A DNA stretch of 64,000 nt from Psettodes erumei (lineage: Eukaryota; Chordata; Actinopteri; Pleuronectiformes; Psettodidae): the NCBI GenBank assembly GCA_016785225.1, contig JAFBJZ010000861.1:2731001-2795000 (forward strand), in the 5' to 3' direction. Position numbers and translations under genes: made by a program. Under the pieces are notes generated by a model. It saw nothing but the letters and a program-made list of their open reading frames with translations. It was not told the DNA's origin and searched no databases. Below are positions 38,401 through 53,954 of the stretch, piece after piece (within the stretch, counting starts at the first letter, position 1; each line of letters opens with the position of its first letter).

Positions 38401-41400
38401 AGCCCACAAAGGAACTTCTTTCACAGTCACAGGCTCCATATTTTTTTTGTCTTGCATACAAGCTTCTTCCATTAGCTACGTTCCCATGTCAGAAGAGCTG
38501 TTCTGCACTATAGGCACGAATGTGCTTTGTGTGAGGTTTTCATCCAAACCTGTTAATCTAGCACTCTTTTCAGTGTGATCATTTCATGGTCTTGTCTCTC
38601 ATTTACCCCAGATGAGGGGGAAAAAATGTAAGAGCGGCTGAAATTTATTCCCAGCTCATTCATTTGTTAATATTTATTAACACAGTGTTTCTTTCATGTA
38701 GTGCTTCTGGCAATGGATTATTGCTAACCCTGGTCACCTGTCATAAAAGTCAATCACGTCTGATCTGGAAATGAAATGAAAATATGATGAGCTCCAGTAG
38801 GGTGCCAATTCATTAAACCTTCAGCTATGACGAAGTCGTAAATTGTAGTGGCCTGTCAACCTGACATGTGAAGAGTAAACTCCTGTTGAAAATTACTAAA
38901 TATATTAGTAATTTTACCATTTGGAATACTAATTTAAAAAAAGAAAAATCTCATTTGGAAGAGATTAAATTGTCACACTTTGCCTTATCCAGCTGATACT
39001 CATATACAGTAAATAAGGTTTATGCTTATTAAACTCTAAGGAGAAATCCTTTGTAAATATATACACATATATATCCATTGCACAAAATACAAGTTGTTGT
39101 GCTGTTAATGACTACAAAGCTAAGTTGATGGAATTTGTTTCCATCACAGCCTCTATAAGCACACACACATTATATACACAGTATACACACACAGGACCAG
39201 ACCGGGTTTGGCTGCTGTCAGTTGTCATTGTTGATAGCTCTGTCAAGGAGAATAGACAGACTATGGAGTCTGATTGACAAGCATCTTCAATGCAGCTCTA
39301 TTTATCCAAAGTTTTTTGTTAATGATTGACTCTGAACTGCCTTTTTCTCCTTTTTTTGTTTGCTGAAAATGCATGCATGAGGACAAACTTATCAAACAGC
39401 CTTGGGCTATTACTTGTTGAATTGCATTCCAAGTAAGGGTACTGCAAATTGTAAATTACTTTCTGTTCTGTTCCTTTTTGTAGAACCTTAAATGAGTGTG
39501 GAAATGTGAACTTCAAACCAAAATCATCTGCGGCTGATTTAACGAACGCTGTGCTGTGGAGCAAAAATGATCTATGGGCCTCTTTGGGCTGTAGGGGTCA
39601 ACAAAATTAGTTGTTGTTACACTGTATGCTTCTGAATCAGGAAGTATTGCCATGTCTAAAGTGAGCAAGTCCTCCAAACTTCCTACCAAAGAGTTCCATG
39701 AGAACTCATTCTACCTGCACTTCCGTTACACCTTCCACCACTACAGACAGGTTTTCTTTAGCAAGGACTGTTTGTTCCTGTTGGAAAATGGAAAAAATTA
39801 AACACAAATGGAAAATAATATTCACAATCCTGTTTTCACCTGAAACTAAGAATCATGGTGTTTTCAAAAGATTGGAATGAGCCTTAAATATCTAAATTGA
39901 GAGCGGGTCCTCTTCCAAGTAGCCACCATGTCACACCATCATGTTTCTCTGTTCACAGCAAGGTCGTGGTTTGAAACAGAAGTTGCACACACAGTGTACA
40001 TTAGTAGTAAGAGAATATTGCAGCTCGTGCTATAAGGTTCTCTTTTTAAATCTATTTTGAACACTGCTTGATTTTTTTAATTGTCCTAAAACTTTTTGCT
40101 CAGTCTTGATTCAATCATCATGTCAACCGGTCAACACTAGCGCTGAGTCCAGGCAGGCAAGTGACACCAACCCTGGGTGTAGAAGATGGCCTCCTGTAGT
40201 CTCCACGACAGGGGGAACTCACAGGAACTGCCACAGGCTGTCACACATTCATGGAACATGAGAGGGCTCTAATTCATGCTTGACTGTAGACATGCTTTGA
40301 CTGCTGGGCTTTAGCAGTATCTGCTGGTAGTAGTCATAAAATTACAGGAAGAGGGAAAGATTTAACACTTAACAGCACATTAAGTGTTCAGAGAAAACCC
40401 TCATTAAGTCTAAAGCTAAATGAGACATGCTACTTATAAGGCGCAGCTAAGTCAACAGATAGATATAAATATAGGTATTTCTGCAGACTGAAGTGATGAT
40501 GGTGAGTAAGAGATGGCAGAAGTCGACGCAACAGAGAATGTGTTTCTACATTTCAGTCATTGTTTATAATGAGGAAGTGATTATGTGAAGACAAAAATGA
40601 ATGAGCTATCAGGTGTTGGTAGTGCAGGTGTAATGATTGGGATGGTGGCAAACTGTATAATGCAGAAAAATATCATAGTTTGATTGGAGCAGTTTGCTTC
40701 TTTAGGTTTGTTTTCTAAATGTGACTGTGGGTAGTAGCATTATCCCCTGCTCATCGCAGTCACAGCAGGTAGATGGATGATGAGGAGCGCTCATAATTGT
40801 GAATTAATTCAATCATCTGTGTCGGACACCCGGAGCTGATTTGTGGAACAAAGCACAGAGAGACAACAGAGTCTGATGTTTTTAGATGCTTTGTCGTCTT
40901 CTCTTTTTTGTTTTTCTTCCCTTTGAATCACTTTTTTCAGATGCCATTGATACATATGTATATGTCAGTGTGGAGGATCTGGTTGTTGCTGACAGTTTTC
41001 CTTTACATGTTGATATGCACCTGTAGAAATTCCACCACATAAATCTACATATTTAGAAATCCTTCAACCATCATCAGCTCTGCAGAAGTAATTGGAACAC
41101 CAACATCTAGTGTACATTTATGCTCACAGCACATTGAATTCTAATCTATGATGCTGGTATAATGACTTTTTTAAAAGTAGCCTGAAAAATTTAAAGACCA
41201 GAAACTTGAAACTCACCTCATCTTCAGATGAGACTTCTGGAGAAGTCATCTTATTCAAAATTCAAGGAAAGACTGTGGACCACAAAGAGAAAATACCAGT
41301 TTCAATTATATGTTTGCTGCTGAGTCAGAGCACTTTTGTGGGGCAGGTTGACATTTCTCTGTGGGTATTTTTTTTAACTCGGGTGTGGCAGTAGCAACTG

Positions 41401-44272
41401 TTACTCAACTCCTGGACCAACGGGTTCCCTCTATCAAGATAAGCTACAATACCTCCCCCTGCTGGATTTAGGGCACATTGAACACTGTTCCTTATTAATT
41501 TCATTAATTCTCCTGATGAAAAAATTTGATAGGTAGGTATTGTTTAAAAAACAAAAACACTGTTGCCACCAGTAAAAACACAGATAAGTTAGATAAATTA
41601 CAAATACTATATCATTCTCAAAACTAATTATGATGAGAGAACATGGAAATGTTCAGCCCCCAGATGTTACCAGACAGCAAGTGCATGTAGCCCAAGGACC
41701 TAAACTGCTGAACAAGAAACAAAGCCATTGAATGTTTGAGTGGTTATGAAGAGATCAGCATCTGTCCTCTCACTCAGCTCTGGAGACTTGAATGACCTGC
41801 CTGACTGCTACTAGTGGTGGTTTCCCTGCCAGCGGAGGTGGGAAATAGTAGGTGTACAGGGAGCTTCATGATAACGCTCAGCAGTGATCAGCTCCATTGA
41901 GCATTCCATTGAGCATCTGGCGGTCCGTCATTATGCACAGTGTCTGAAGTGCTACTATTTCACATACTCTGCCGTGACTCCCACACAAGGGACGACGGAT
42001 GAGTTTTATGATTACAGAACCACAGCCATGCATCATTTGGTTAGGCTCCCAGTACTATGGTACACAATCTGCCTGCTTTTATGCATCTGATTGTGAAAGT
42101 ATACAGAACATTTGTGTGGCCTGCACACCAGCATCTGTTTGTTGTTAAGTGACCTGCTATACTTGATGTGTCTGGGCTTGTGTTTGGATGGGTTTCCTTG
42201 TGTGTGACTAAGTGTGCGTGCACCATGGTGATTTGCAGGTGTGTGTTATCATTTTGTGCATGTAGGAATGGGGGTTGGAGACACAGGTAGACAGAGGGAC
42301 ACTCTGCTGCGTTCACGCTATGTGTGGCAGGGGTGCGGAAATACCGTTCTTGGCAACATGGATGTAACATGTGTGCCTGGTGGGAGGTTTGCGACCCAGG
42401 GATGGTGTGTGCCAGTTAGTAGCACCAGGCACCAGAGTGGAGCCGTGCCAATCTCCTGCCAACGCCGCAGGGCTCATTTAGAGCAGAGAAACAGCCAGTA
42501 GTAGGTAGGAGTAACTGTCCTTTATAAAGTACACTCAACCAAACTAAATAGCAAACAAGAACATAATGCAGACATTATATTTAGGTTCTATATATCAAAT
42601 CTTCATCTCTACAATGCTGTGTGTGTGTGTGTTGTGTGAGTCAGTTGAATGCTAAATGTTTAGTGAGGTACTACTCCTCAATGTTATGCCAGTGTGTGCT
42701 TGTCCTTGTATCAGGATCTGTATGGGTCTCAATCTGTGTGTTTGTATTTCCAGGCCTCAGCTTGTGCATTGGGAGGCAAAGCACTGTCTGGCTCTATGCA
42801 CGTACTGTGTTCTCATTACCACTAACAGCCTTGAGCCGGCCTCGTCATTAGAGGGAATTATTCTCAATCCAATCACCTCATCGGTTACTCTACGCTACAG
42901 AGGCGCACAATCTGCCCTCATCCAATAGCTGAGATTTCTTTGTGATGTCTCCTGAATTGCAAAGGATGAACAGTGAGACTAGGAGAGGATCGAGCAGAGA
43001 GAAAAGAGCATGAGACAGACTCACATAAGAATGCAAGTTTCCAATAGAGCTGATCAGATTACAGCACAGGTTTCATTCAATCTAGTCATTCCCTAAAGAC
43101 AAAAGTTTTAATTTTAAGTTTATTCCATAACAATGACTTGATCCAGAAGACACATATCACTTTTTTGTGGTCTAACTATTAACAGGCTGACATAATTTGT
43201 CAGTGCCTTCCAAAACAGCCCTAGTCTAAATGCAGTAAACCAACAGGCTGCAATGTAATGGCAAAATTGTATTTGCCTTGAGCATCAGTCTCACTACTGA
43301 GTGGCTTCAGCAAATCTTGTGTTGCGTACAATGTAATACAGAAAAATTCTTTTCTCATTTTTTTTCATGTTTTGCATGAAATGAGTATATGCTTGCATAC
43401 TTTGTTTCAGCAGCCTATAGGGTTTTCAAGCAGATAGTTAATGGATTTTAGCTGACTACACACAACACACATGCTGTGACCATTCTACACACATAAAATA
43501 AAATAATAAAACAAAATAACAAATAAACCTTCACTTTTCAAATGCTGTTGAAGGGAAAAAACTTGTTAAGACAGTGTTGCCCAATACTACAACACAGTGG
43601 TGCACTTGAGTATCTCTTGATTTGACTTCACTTTTACTGACCAAAAAACACAGTTATTTTCAGTATTGCATGGTAACAAGATTCAATTTCACAGCAACAT
43701 CAGTCAGGCATTAATATAACATGTCACATCATTAATAATAATTCACAGTATGCCTAGGTAGACTGGAGAATGCATTTTCATAACATGTTGCACAAATGTA
43801 GGGATGGATGAGTTGTGTGGCAGAATTCAAAATCATATTGTCGAAGAGAAAAAATATATTCTTGATACAGGATGTTTTCAGAGACCTGTAGCGCCTCCCA
43901 GGGAGCAAAATTGAGGTGGATCTCTTTTCCCCGCTCTGATTTTACCTCAGTATAGCTGGCATTCAGCTATAAAACCCTGCATAAAAATTTGTATGATTAA
44001 AAAATACTTAAATAATGACTATTCAACATTTTCCCTATTGCATGTTGCCACCCAAACTGATCTCTTTTCCTCTTCTGTCTCCCTCATTTTGTATCATGCT
44101 TTTCAATGCTTTTCTGTTCTCTGTCTCTCCTCGTGTCGGTGGTGGTGGCTGTGCAGGTAGGGAATATGAATTACCTGGCAAGCAGGCAGTGTTCTGCTTG
44201 GAAGGCTGCTGTCGGCACGGGGAGGATGGATGAGGAGAGACAGGAGAGAGACGAGACTGACAGCTCCAGCCA

Positions 44273-44305
44273 ACCTTCATCCATCCATTCATCCATCCAT
44301 CCACC
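44273..44305 (+). repeat. (ATCC)n microsatellite
   Basis: Imperfect tetranucleotide array of about seven units with one TTC variant, passing into CCCTCC. Confidence 0.9.
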
Positions 44306-47300
44306 CCTCCCTCCTTCTCCTTCTTTTACACACCCTCTGTGTCCCCCCTAAAATCCTTGGTCTTTTTTTCCCTTAGAGCAGGTACAAAAGGATCCTTGCC
44401 ACCGCTTTCTGCCTAAAAATAGGTTACTTTTGTTAAAAGATGATGCTCAAAGATGGATCTGAACAAACTGATTAACTGGGTGTGGCTTTGTTGCCAATGA
44501 AGACCAATCAGTTCATCTGTAACATTAAATATCCTCAGTGCAAAAATACCCTGCGTTTATTTAATTGTTTTTCTCTTGACATCAGCAACATATTTATATT
44601 TTATATTTCAATATATGTGATGAAGACGAGAGGACGATAAGAACTTAGTGATGGAAATGTTTTCCAATATTTGTCATTGATGCATCATTGTAGACATCAG
44701 CTTGTAATTGCATTGCATCTGCAAACATTTTTTATCATCATTGTCCCTGCTCTTGTTGGTCTATCATTTTCCACAGACCCCAGAATAGAATGAGGACTCA
44801 AAGTGAGGGGGTTACATGCTCAGTTCAGTAACATATTCAGGAGGGTTTGGAGGAAATTGCTGTGGAATACAACAGTTTACAACAGCGGCCATGACATGAG
44901 TTGTGCAACACTGACTCATAACGTTAAAAAAAAGAGGCCAGTATCTAGTTACTAAAACACTGTGATCCAACCCCTTATTCATACTACAGGATTTCCCCAT
45001 TCTGAGGTGCTTGTTGACTTAACAATGCTGAAATCCCTCTATTTCATGTTTAATGATGCACAGCTTTGTAGAAGGAGGTGCAGGTTCATCCGGCTGTTCA
45101 TGGCTCTTTCTTTTCTCCCTTAATCTGGCTTTCAGTGTCACACTGCGTTAAACAACCTCAGCCTCGTTAGCTATCTGATGGGTCCTCACACGAGACAGCT
45201 AGAGAAGAATGTAGTGGAGTCTGTGGAGGTTCATGAAGGGAGAACTGAGTCCTTCACATTTCCCCTATTGTCCTGTTTCCATTAGATGTTCTGTGTTACC
45301 ACTTTGATGTAATTGGAGAAGTGTGCTAGACTGCACTCATTTAATATGCTCCTGACACATCTGAAACAGTGAAACAAATACAGCAATGTAAAGCAAATAA
45401 TCCTTTCATGTACTATAACAGCAATGATGCGATGAGTTCTGCTCTAAAAATTAGAGGTAAAAATAATGCTCCTAAGGTGTAAAAAAACTCATAGTGTTTC
45501 ATTTTTTTTCTTTCAGTGATCAGTAATTCTCGCTTACATGCCCTTTCATTTTTTTTTTTTTTTGGCCCTTTTTTCTAGTTGTGTTCCTTTTTTATTTGTC
45601 CCTCATCCTCTTCTGTCTCTCTGTCCTCAGTTTGACTCCAGGGCCGATAAGCTGAGGCAGAGATATCAGGCGGAGCACCCATGCAGGGATCCATTAGGCA
45701 AAAACCAATTTCACACAGAGCCAATTTCATAAATATGGAGTATGGGCCCACCTTTAGCTGTGCTTGACTAGCTTTTAGAGGGATATACAAAACCATAAAC
45801 AACAAGCCTGTGCCTGAGCACTCCTTTTAAATGATAGCTGGAGTGTGTGGCATGGACCTAAACACATTAAACTGTAATTTTAACAGTTTAATGAGGAAGT
45901 CAATGAATAAGTATTTCATTGAAAATCCTAACAACCCTAATGGAGGATTTCAGATTAGTTAGAAAAAATTTGAAAAGCAAAATAATAATGCTGTTCACTA
46001 ATGTTAGTGAAAAGTATTTTATTTCACCCTCGGTTAGTCTGTTTACTACAGTCTGTATCACATTTAACTGGGCTTGATTTGGTCTCTGATTTTCTGTGAA
46101 GTACTTTGAATTTGACGCTATACCAGTTCACCCCGTTCACACAAACCACCAGACCGTTAATTCTGTCGGTGTGGGTGTAGGTTTTAAGTTCTGATGTACC
46201 GGGCACCGGAACAGATCTAAATTTCATCTAGGAGGAAGTTAGCCAGATCACAAAATACCCAAATTTTGGATTGGATTTGGATTGAGCAACAACTATTTTA
46301 TTTGAATACTTAATAGGGTGAACCCACAAAGACTCACAAGGGATACACTTATAATTGCACATACATGTGGTACTGACTCAGATGTTCAAATTATTACCTT
46401 TGGATAGCACTGAAACTGAACATAAACTACATCAGTGTAAGTTTAGATTGTGGTCTGGTTCCTTACTGGTGAACATGTTGCTTATTTTGCAGCATTTAGC
46501 TGTGCCTGTGGCAAGGGCCTTCCTCATTTTTATTCTCTCCCTCTCTGCTCTACCATTTTCTTTCTTCCAACCATGACGACTGTCGATTTTGCAGGTAGAC
46601 GGTGCGTCACAGAGAGACGGGTGGTCACAGGGCTGCCATGCTGCTTAGCAGCCAGTATTGCTCATTGTTCAGCCTCTTGCCCAGGTAAATCACAGAGAGA
46701 GGTGTGCTTGGCCATTACTTTACTTCCCCTCCATAAAGGCAAGACTCATTTTAAAACTGTGGCTCAATGAAAAAGGTGACAATCTCATTGTGATTTTTAG
46801 AAAGTAGCAGAACAATATATGACTGTGTTTGCAGGTTATTTCTTTCTTTCATACATATTGTAAATGATTATTTATTATTACATCAGTAGTCAAGTTATGA
46901 ATTGAAAATCAGAACTCACATTAACAGTGACAAAGTCCTTTTCCACTTATTAGTCATTGTTCTCTCTGTTGTTACACTGGAGGGAAAATCCAAATTTTAC
47001 AGCCAATGAATGAGTCTTTGCAACAGTCTGCTGACTTCTTCAGGTACAACAGTTAGATGAATGAGTGTTGGCTAATTACCCATAGGACAGGAAATCAATA
47101 CTCTGTGTTGCTACGCTATCAAGATCAGCGTTTCCTCCCTGCAAGTTGTTATTTTAAACACATGCACACCTTACACTGTGTTACAATGGGTTTTACTGAA
47201 TGCTACTTATAACTATTTAATGTGTTTGATAATTGACATAATATCGAGGGAAACAAACATAATCCCTGCCATTACCTCCACCTGCAAACTTCAGAACACA

Positions 47301-50300
47301 ACTGGATTTAATCAGCAGTTATCCTGAAGGCCACTGCAGGGGACCAAACCCAAGTGAAGGAGGCTATAACTCATTATTTTCCTGTTTTGCTTACTCAAAG
47401 GAACAGATTGGAAACTAATAAAAATTAAGGCTGATAGAGGATGAGACAGCCCAAATGGCATACACCATTTCCCCCATTGTTCACCAATCCAGCTAATAAA
47501 CCTAAAGCTAATCCTAAATAGGGAGGTATTATTACTGTGACAATTGCCTAACTTTGGTATCATTATTTGTCTTTAAATGTAATACAACTTAATAAACCCC
47601 ATGCACACCATGGTGATTGCTTTATCCCTAAATATACTGTAATCTCATCACTGTGTACAACTTTTTCTCTTGTTGACCTTTGGGATGGTGGCAGTTATGG
47701 CTCCTAAGAGTCAATGTAAAGTAAGGCTGGCAAAGGAATAAGGAAGGCTGTTCACATGTCCACTCATTAACAGCAAGCAGAGGGTCTCTGCAAGAAAAAA
47801 CAGCAGGAGGAAGTGGATGTGGACAGGGGGCACTGAGCAGTGGAGAGAATAACAGAATATTAGGTATTTAGGTAACATTAACAGTGGCTTTTATCAAGTG
47901 TACTACTTTGATGTGGTGTGTTTGAAATGTTAAGATTAAGATGTATACATGTATTTATATAGATATTTGAAGTGCTTTGTAATTTGGATTAGGGCAAAGT
48001 AAAGACAACATTAGAAATTGTAAGATGCAAAATCTGTCTTTATTTCAAGTATTACATGTGAGGATGTCTTGGAGTTTGCATGTTGGTTTGACTGGAGTGT
48101 GACTGAAAGAATTTTAATTTCAAATGATATTGGTGTGAAACTTTTGTCTCTGGGTCATGTTATCGTTGGTGCATTCCCAACAGTTGTGTCAGGTTGTGTT
48201 TCCTTTAACCATTCCTCCCTAGGCCCAGGGACACAGGATACATCCCTCAAAAGGAAAAGGAAAAAAGGAAAGACTGATGAGCAAAATAGGGCAGCAAAAC
48301 AGAAAAAGCTGTAGAACATGATGGAATTATATTTACAGAGATTTTTCATTTTTTTAAAAATCTAGTAATAATTTGTCTGATTCTAAGGCCAAAGTTTTGT
48401 TTTTCTTCTAGAACTAGGTATAATTAAAGGGAGTAATCTACTGATAATGAGATTTTTTTCCACTGGCAGTAGCTGTAAAGAGTTATAACCAGGCACAACT
48501 TGGTGCTTAATACCTCCATAGATGGCTAATGTGATTGCATAGTGTATTGTGATTATATTATAAGGGAAACTAGTATTTTAGAAGATTTTAATTGATAATA
48601 TACTCTTGTATTGTGTTAACCTGTAGGCATAAGCACAGTTTAAAAAGAGAATTTGTCTGTCTGTCAGCACCTATGTTCTGCTCTCAAACAAGTTTTGGAG
48701 GCCGGAACATCGTTTAGAGGAGAGAAAAAAAGTCTTTTTAATCCTCATCAAGTGAAATTTGCTTCAGGCCATTAATTCTGTCATTGACCCTTGCCATCAA
48801 AGAATCGACCAGTAATGTTGAGTATAGGAGTCCAAGGTTCAGTATTAAGTTCAACTTAAGAGTACACCAACCCACAAACTGGATATTGTCCCTTGAAGCA
48901 CGTTCATGACACATGACTGCAAATGCGAAAAAAATGACATTTTCCCCTGTAAATGAAATGAATATATATTTGGCATGGGAATTAAAAAACCTAAATTATC
49001 CTATGGAATGTCATTTTGCTGAACACCATGCATACAAAGCTCTTGAGGAAGGATAGATGTTTTTTAACTATCCATTAGAGGGAGTGATTGACCAAAAACA
49101 GCGGTGAAGAGAAGTCTATTAGATTTCGAAATTTGATGCCCTCATTTACAATATCCCATTTTGAAGGACATATTTTGGCCAATATGATTTTAAATGTCAT
49201 TATATCTTTATCTCTTGTGATGCTAATGTCTTGACATCATTGTGATGATTATTTCATTATATTTGCTATTGTTGTTGCTGTATTTTCAGTTTGTAGTCTA
49301 TACAGGGAGCCAGGTGTCATTCTGCTTTTTCCACCTTAATAAAGAACCGATGAAGTTGAAACCGGTTAGTGTTTCAGCCAATATAGCCAACTAAATACAG
49401 GATTTTAGTACATCTCCTCTTCTTGCTCTGCCTAAGAGTGCCTGAAGAATGTTCTCTTTTCTGCAGTGTTACATAACTGTCTGGTCCAAATCACACGAAC
49501 AAACTTCAAGGAGAGAATTTCCTAAATGAACTCCACAATTCGTTCATTAGATGTGGTTCTTGCCAAGTATCATTTTAAATTGTTAGTGGCTCTGTATCTT
49601 ACAGGGTTTTTTTCCTTTTGTTTTAAAAATTCAGCAATTACACTAACCCTGAACAAACGCTAGATTGAACTTCCTGACATAAAACATGACCAACGACGTC
49701 AGCAATCTTCTCCTTTTTAGAAGTCAAGTCCTTTTATTGCTAGGAATTTCATTTCGATACAACTCTGTGCAATTTTGTTCAGGAGCTCACGGGCAGATGT
49801 ACAGAGAGAGGGAGAGTGCAGCATAAACAGCAACTTGGCAGGTCCGCAGAAAGGGCTTGCTGTTCTTTTCATTTTATTTTGGATGAAACGAATTTGATGA
49901 TCGTGTGATCTGCACATAACACCACCCTCTAACCGTAATTTGTGGCACCCTGTTTAAAAAAATGGAAAACCTTGTGAAAAAAGTATATTATTATTACCAG
50001 ACCAAGTCTTGCCAGCTTATCATGAGAGAGAAAAAATATATAGTTGAGGCTAATTATCTATGAAAGTAAAGTAGTTTCTAATGACATCTTGTTTACTCAG
50101 TTGTCATAACAGATGTTTATTCAGCTACCTCCATGACTAGGTCTATGTCACTGTAAATGTGATATAGGAGACAAGAGTATTTAACAGCTGTTCTGAATTA
50201 GCAAAACTAAACGAGGGGGGAGAACAGTCCACACTGAAAATCTTGTCTCACCTGAAAAGGCATTTATGGTGTTTCACTTGTTTGCTGAAAAAAGTAGATT

Positions 50301-52132
50301 TATGAGTTTTGTACTTTTTTCACCTTCACACACCTCGGGCAATCTCTGCATACAGTGAGAGTACTTGTTTGATTCTTGGTTTTAAAAAGCTACAGAAATT
50401 GTCGACACCCCCCCTCCACACACACACACACAACCCACACCCCCGGCCAAGGCTACATTTCAGCAGCCTTATTCTTCTACAGTCTGGAATGAATGCATGC
50501 ATCACACAAATAACACATAACTAGTTTGGAGAGATATAAAATAGAGGGAGGGAGTGGTGCCACCTCCACTGAGTGTTAAAGATGGGCATCATCTGTATTG
50601 TAATAAGGGGTAATCAATGAGCACTCCTGTCTCATTATGGTTTTTGTTCCCTTACCCAAGCAGCCATTACCCAGTGGGCACTGCTGTCGCTGTGCTGCTA
50701 ACCTGTCATACCTGGTGTGCTCTCCCACTCCCCCACTTTGCCACACATAATAAATGTTATTGTTCTCCTTTGCCAGGGAGTGTTAAATTGAAAATGGCTG
50801 ACACAAGCTGCCTGGTGTTGCATCACAGAACAGACTGTCCTCTCTCGCTGTTTAGCCTTTAAGCTGTTATAATCAAGTGGCAGACACTGGAAAGCCAAGA
50901 GAAGATTGCAATTCTGCTTCTTTGTTACAAGAGAGGCAAATTAAAGCAATAACTCAACTATAATAATCTATACAGATGTTTGACATGGTCTGGTTTAGAA
51001 ATGGCAGAGCATCCTGGGTTTTTTAGATTGTGGGGGTAGTTTTCAGTATGGAGGACGAGCAAGGGATCAGATTTAACAGTGGCCTATGGTGAAATATTTA
51101 CTTGGCCTAGATTCATATCTAATATGCTTAAAGAAACCCAGTTACGCAACAAAAGCGATGCTAAATGTTTAATGGCGTGTTGTTGTGAAGGCATTGGAGA
51201 AACCTGCGCCTGTCTTTAAATGAGTTTGTCTTGCTTCTCTCATACAAAGCATGAGAAGTGTTTAAACTGAGCTACTTAAACTTTCTTTTTTGTCTAATCT
51301 GAGTCCAAACTGACTGAATCAATCAATCCTGTCACATCATGCTTGTCCTCCAATATACCATCTGCTGAATGACCTCAGATATTTTACAATGTTGTTGCTA
51401 TTATTAATTATGCAGTGTTAGGCAAACTTCCATGGCCGCCTGATAAGTTAGAATTTTTCTTCCATATGTTGATGAGGCCTGTCTCAGAGGGAGCTGTTTG
51501 GTGATATGAGCAACACTGAACTATTGTTTCTACACATCTCTAATTAGCTGCAAGTATGCCAGCTCTATTCGTGTAGCTTGTCTTAAAGTCCCACACTTTA
51601 AGGAACCCACTCAGCACTCATCTGTGTAGATCTGTACCCCAGGGCCATGGAAGGAAAGCAGGGATAAAATACAGAGACTCTGCTTGGTCGGAGAGCTTTT
51701 GATGAGACTAATAATCCAACAAAATCTCATTTTCATGAAAGGCTTTTTGATTCTGGTTTTGAGGCCCTTTTTGCCTGGGCCCTGTGACTGTGTCACTAAG
51801 GGCAAACTGGCAGCAGAAGAGTTGCTTTGAGACTAATAAAGCCCCCATGGTTCCTCAGAAAAAATGGATGAAGTGACTCTGCATTGTTGTGCCAGCCTGT
51901 TCAGAGTTTGACTTTACTCAATTTCACCAACAGTCAACCACTAGCCCTGCACTATATGAAACAAAAGAGCCTGCATTTGCCACAGGTGCTGAAGGAGAAA
52001 TCCTCAATAAATGCTGTAGCAGTTGAGCCCACTTTTACCGTTGATCTGATTATGTTTCAAACCTATCTTAGTGTTTTTATGTCCCAAAACCAAATTGAAC
52101 AAAAATAGTTTTATTGTGTTTCGAAAATAATG

Positions 52133-52460
52133 TATACCTGAGTATCAAAAGTGCATCACTTTTATATTTTGTATGAAAATATCAAATTATTGGAATTTTA
52201 CTGTGCACCAGAAAGGAAGCTTTAATGTGTGCATCATTTTGTTGTTGTATCTGACAGCAATTCTAAGAACTTTTAATACTTTGTAGTAGTTATGCATCAT
52301 GCAGGTAGCACTATTGTCAAATAAATGTAGTGAAGAAAGAAGTAGCCAGGAAATGAGTGGAGTATAAACTAACAAGAAATAGAGATACTCAAGTTAAGTA
52401 CTAGTCTCTCAAAATCTAGTTGAGAGTTGACAGTATTTGAGTTAGTGTAATTATATTCTT
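52133..52460. mobile_element. teleost non-autonomous hAT-like repeat, fragment 1
   Basis: Landmarks of a very common fish element appear in order: GAGTATCAAAAGTGCATCAC, GTCAAATAAATGTAGTG, GAGTGGAGTATAAA, GATACTCAAGTTAAGTACTA and CAAAATCTAGTTGAGAG. The family consensus, as I remember it, has the same series (ATCAAAAGTA, GTCAAATAAATGTAGTGGAGTA, AGTATAAAGTA, ATACTCAAGTAAAGTAC) and ends in TTACTTTCCACCACTG. The terminal part is missing here. Assignment to hAT is from memory. Confidence 0.65.
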
Positions 52461-53269
52461 TAAACACCAGTGACAAGCTTATCAAGCTGAGTCAGACAGC
52501 AGCAGAAATTAGGGTAAATTCAGACTCTCACTTATGACCATTTAAAAAAAATCTGTTATAGTCAGTCTGGCTATAAACAACAACATTTGGTCTTTGCAAA
52601 CAGCAATAATGAACGTGTTTATTTGCATACAGAGCAGGGAAGTGAGATTTGATCACAAGTGCTCATTCGAGGCACATGTGGAAATGCATTCTAATGCCAA
52701 GAGTGAACTGTGCGCACTTAAAGCTGTCCACTTGTGATTGGATCCCCTAAGATCCATGGTAATGTCAGGCACAAACTGGGCCTATGACTAATCCTAGTCC
52801 CATTTTAGTTTAAGGAACCTCTTGCTGTTCATGTTAATAGAAAGATTAAAAGTTTCTGACTTTGCTATTTCTGTGGGTTCTTTTTCTCTATTTGGGCACC
52901 TCGTTATGTCTCAAGGGGGATCCCTTGATATATTTAATTAAGAAATAATAAAGGAAAAGTTGGACAGAATAATGGTAACAAAACAGTTCTTTACTCAGAA
53001 TATCAAGCTACAGCTTTTATTTATAGAAATGCATTATCATAACTGTCCTTTGTTTTAGCTGCAAACCCCCTCCCTACTCCATGGATTAGTACTGATCTAC
53101 TCGAATTGTTAAATGTATTAGAAACTTATATTGGAGTGCAGAATGGATATAGGCCTTAAAACATAAAACTATAATACTGTGAGTTGGGCTTTCCCTAGGG
53201 TATGTTCAGGGGCTTTTCTGTAAGTTTGTGCATTTTAGCAGAGATTTCTGAGGCTGCACAGCTGTGTTT

Positions 53270-53300
53270 GTTGTGTGTGTGTGTGTGTGTGTGTGTATGT
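53270..53300 (+). repeat. (GT)n microsatellite
   Basis: GT run of about 13 units followed by ATGTTG. Confidence 0.95.
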
Positions 53301-53954
53301 TGCAGTACACCTTATCTTTGCCATTCTAGACAGAATGTGACTTACAACCTTCACGGACTGTGGAGGGAAAGCTCTTCCACACCACCAACAACATCTAATT
53401 ACCACCCTCTCTTGCTAAACAAGGGGTGTGATTGAGCTTAGTGAAAGTTTTCTCAAAGTCCCCCCATGAAACCTGGGAGGTAAAATCATAACAAAAGGAA
53501 ATGTTCCATCACAGCCATTTCTCTTGCAAAGTGTTCCTAATTGTATGTTAACAAGGAAGTAATTCAAAAGGTGCAATTTAAGTTGGCACATCAAGCTAGC
53601 TTGCATACTATATGAGGGATGTAATGTGAATCAGGAGAACAGCAATTAGTGTTTGAAGCTGAGATGCTTCATTGTTAAGAGATGCACAGGTATCCTACCA
53701 TTTAGACCAGCCAACTTCTGATAGTTAAGTTTTAAGAGACACTCATGGTCAATTAACTTAGAACACCATCGGTCCTTTGTATTTGAGATAAACCACAACT
53801 GGATGCAGTGACAATTAATTAATTTATTCATTCATTCATTTAAACAAACAAGAAAAATAGTTAAAAAATAAAGTGTGTGTGTGTATATATGTATATGTAT
53901 ATGTAAAACTAGCAATGTAGCCATATTAAAATACTAATATTATCACAAGTTAAG

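Larger units (their letters stand above)
33191..52130. other. intergenic, no gene seen
   Basis: About 19 kb in which I recognise no protein exon on either strand. Contents that can be named are a short CCCTAA-type tract (35391-35405), a T tract near 45549-45563, an ATCC microsatellite (44273-44305) and a moderately GC-rich block around 42300-42480. A stretch near 36120-36240 has mixed composition with TAAT and TTGGC words and could be a conserved enhancer, but that is a guess from texture. Confidence 0.5.

Noticed and set aside
46024..46227. 67-codon open frame on the - strand with slightly raised GC
   Set aside because: It looked like a fragment of a transposon protein, but no motif could be named.
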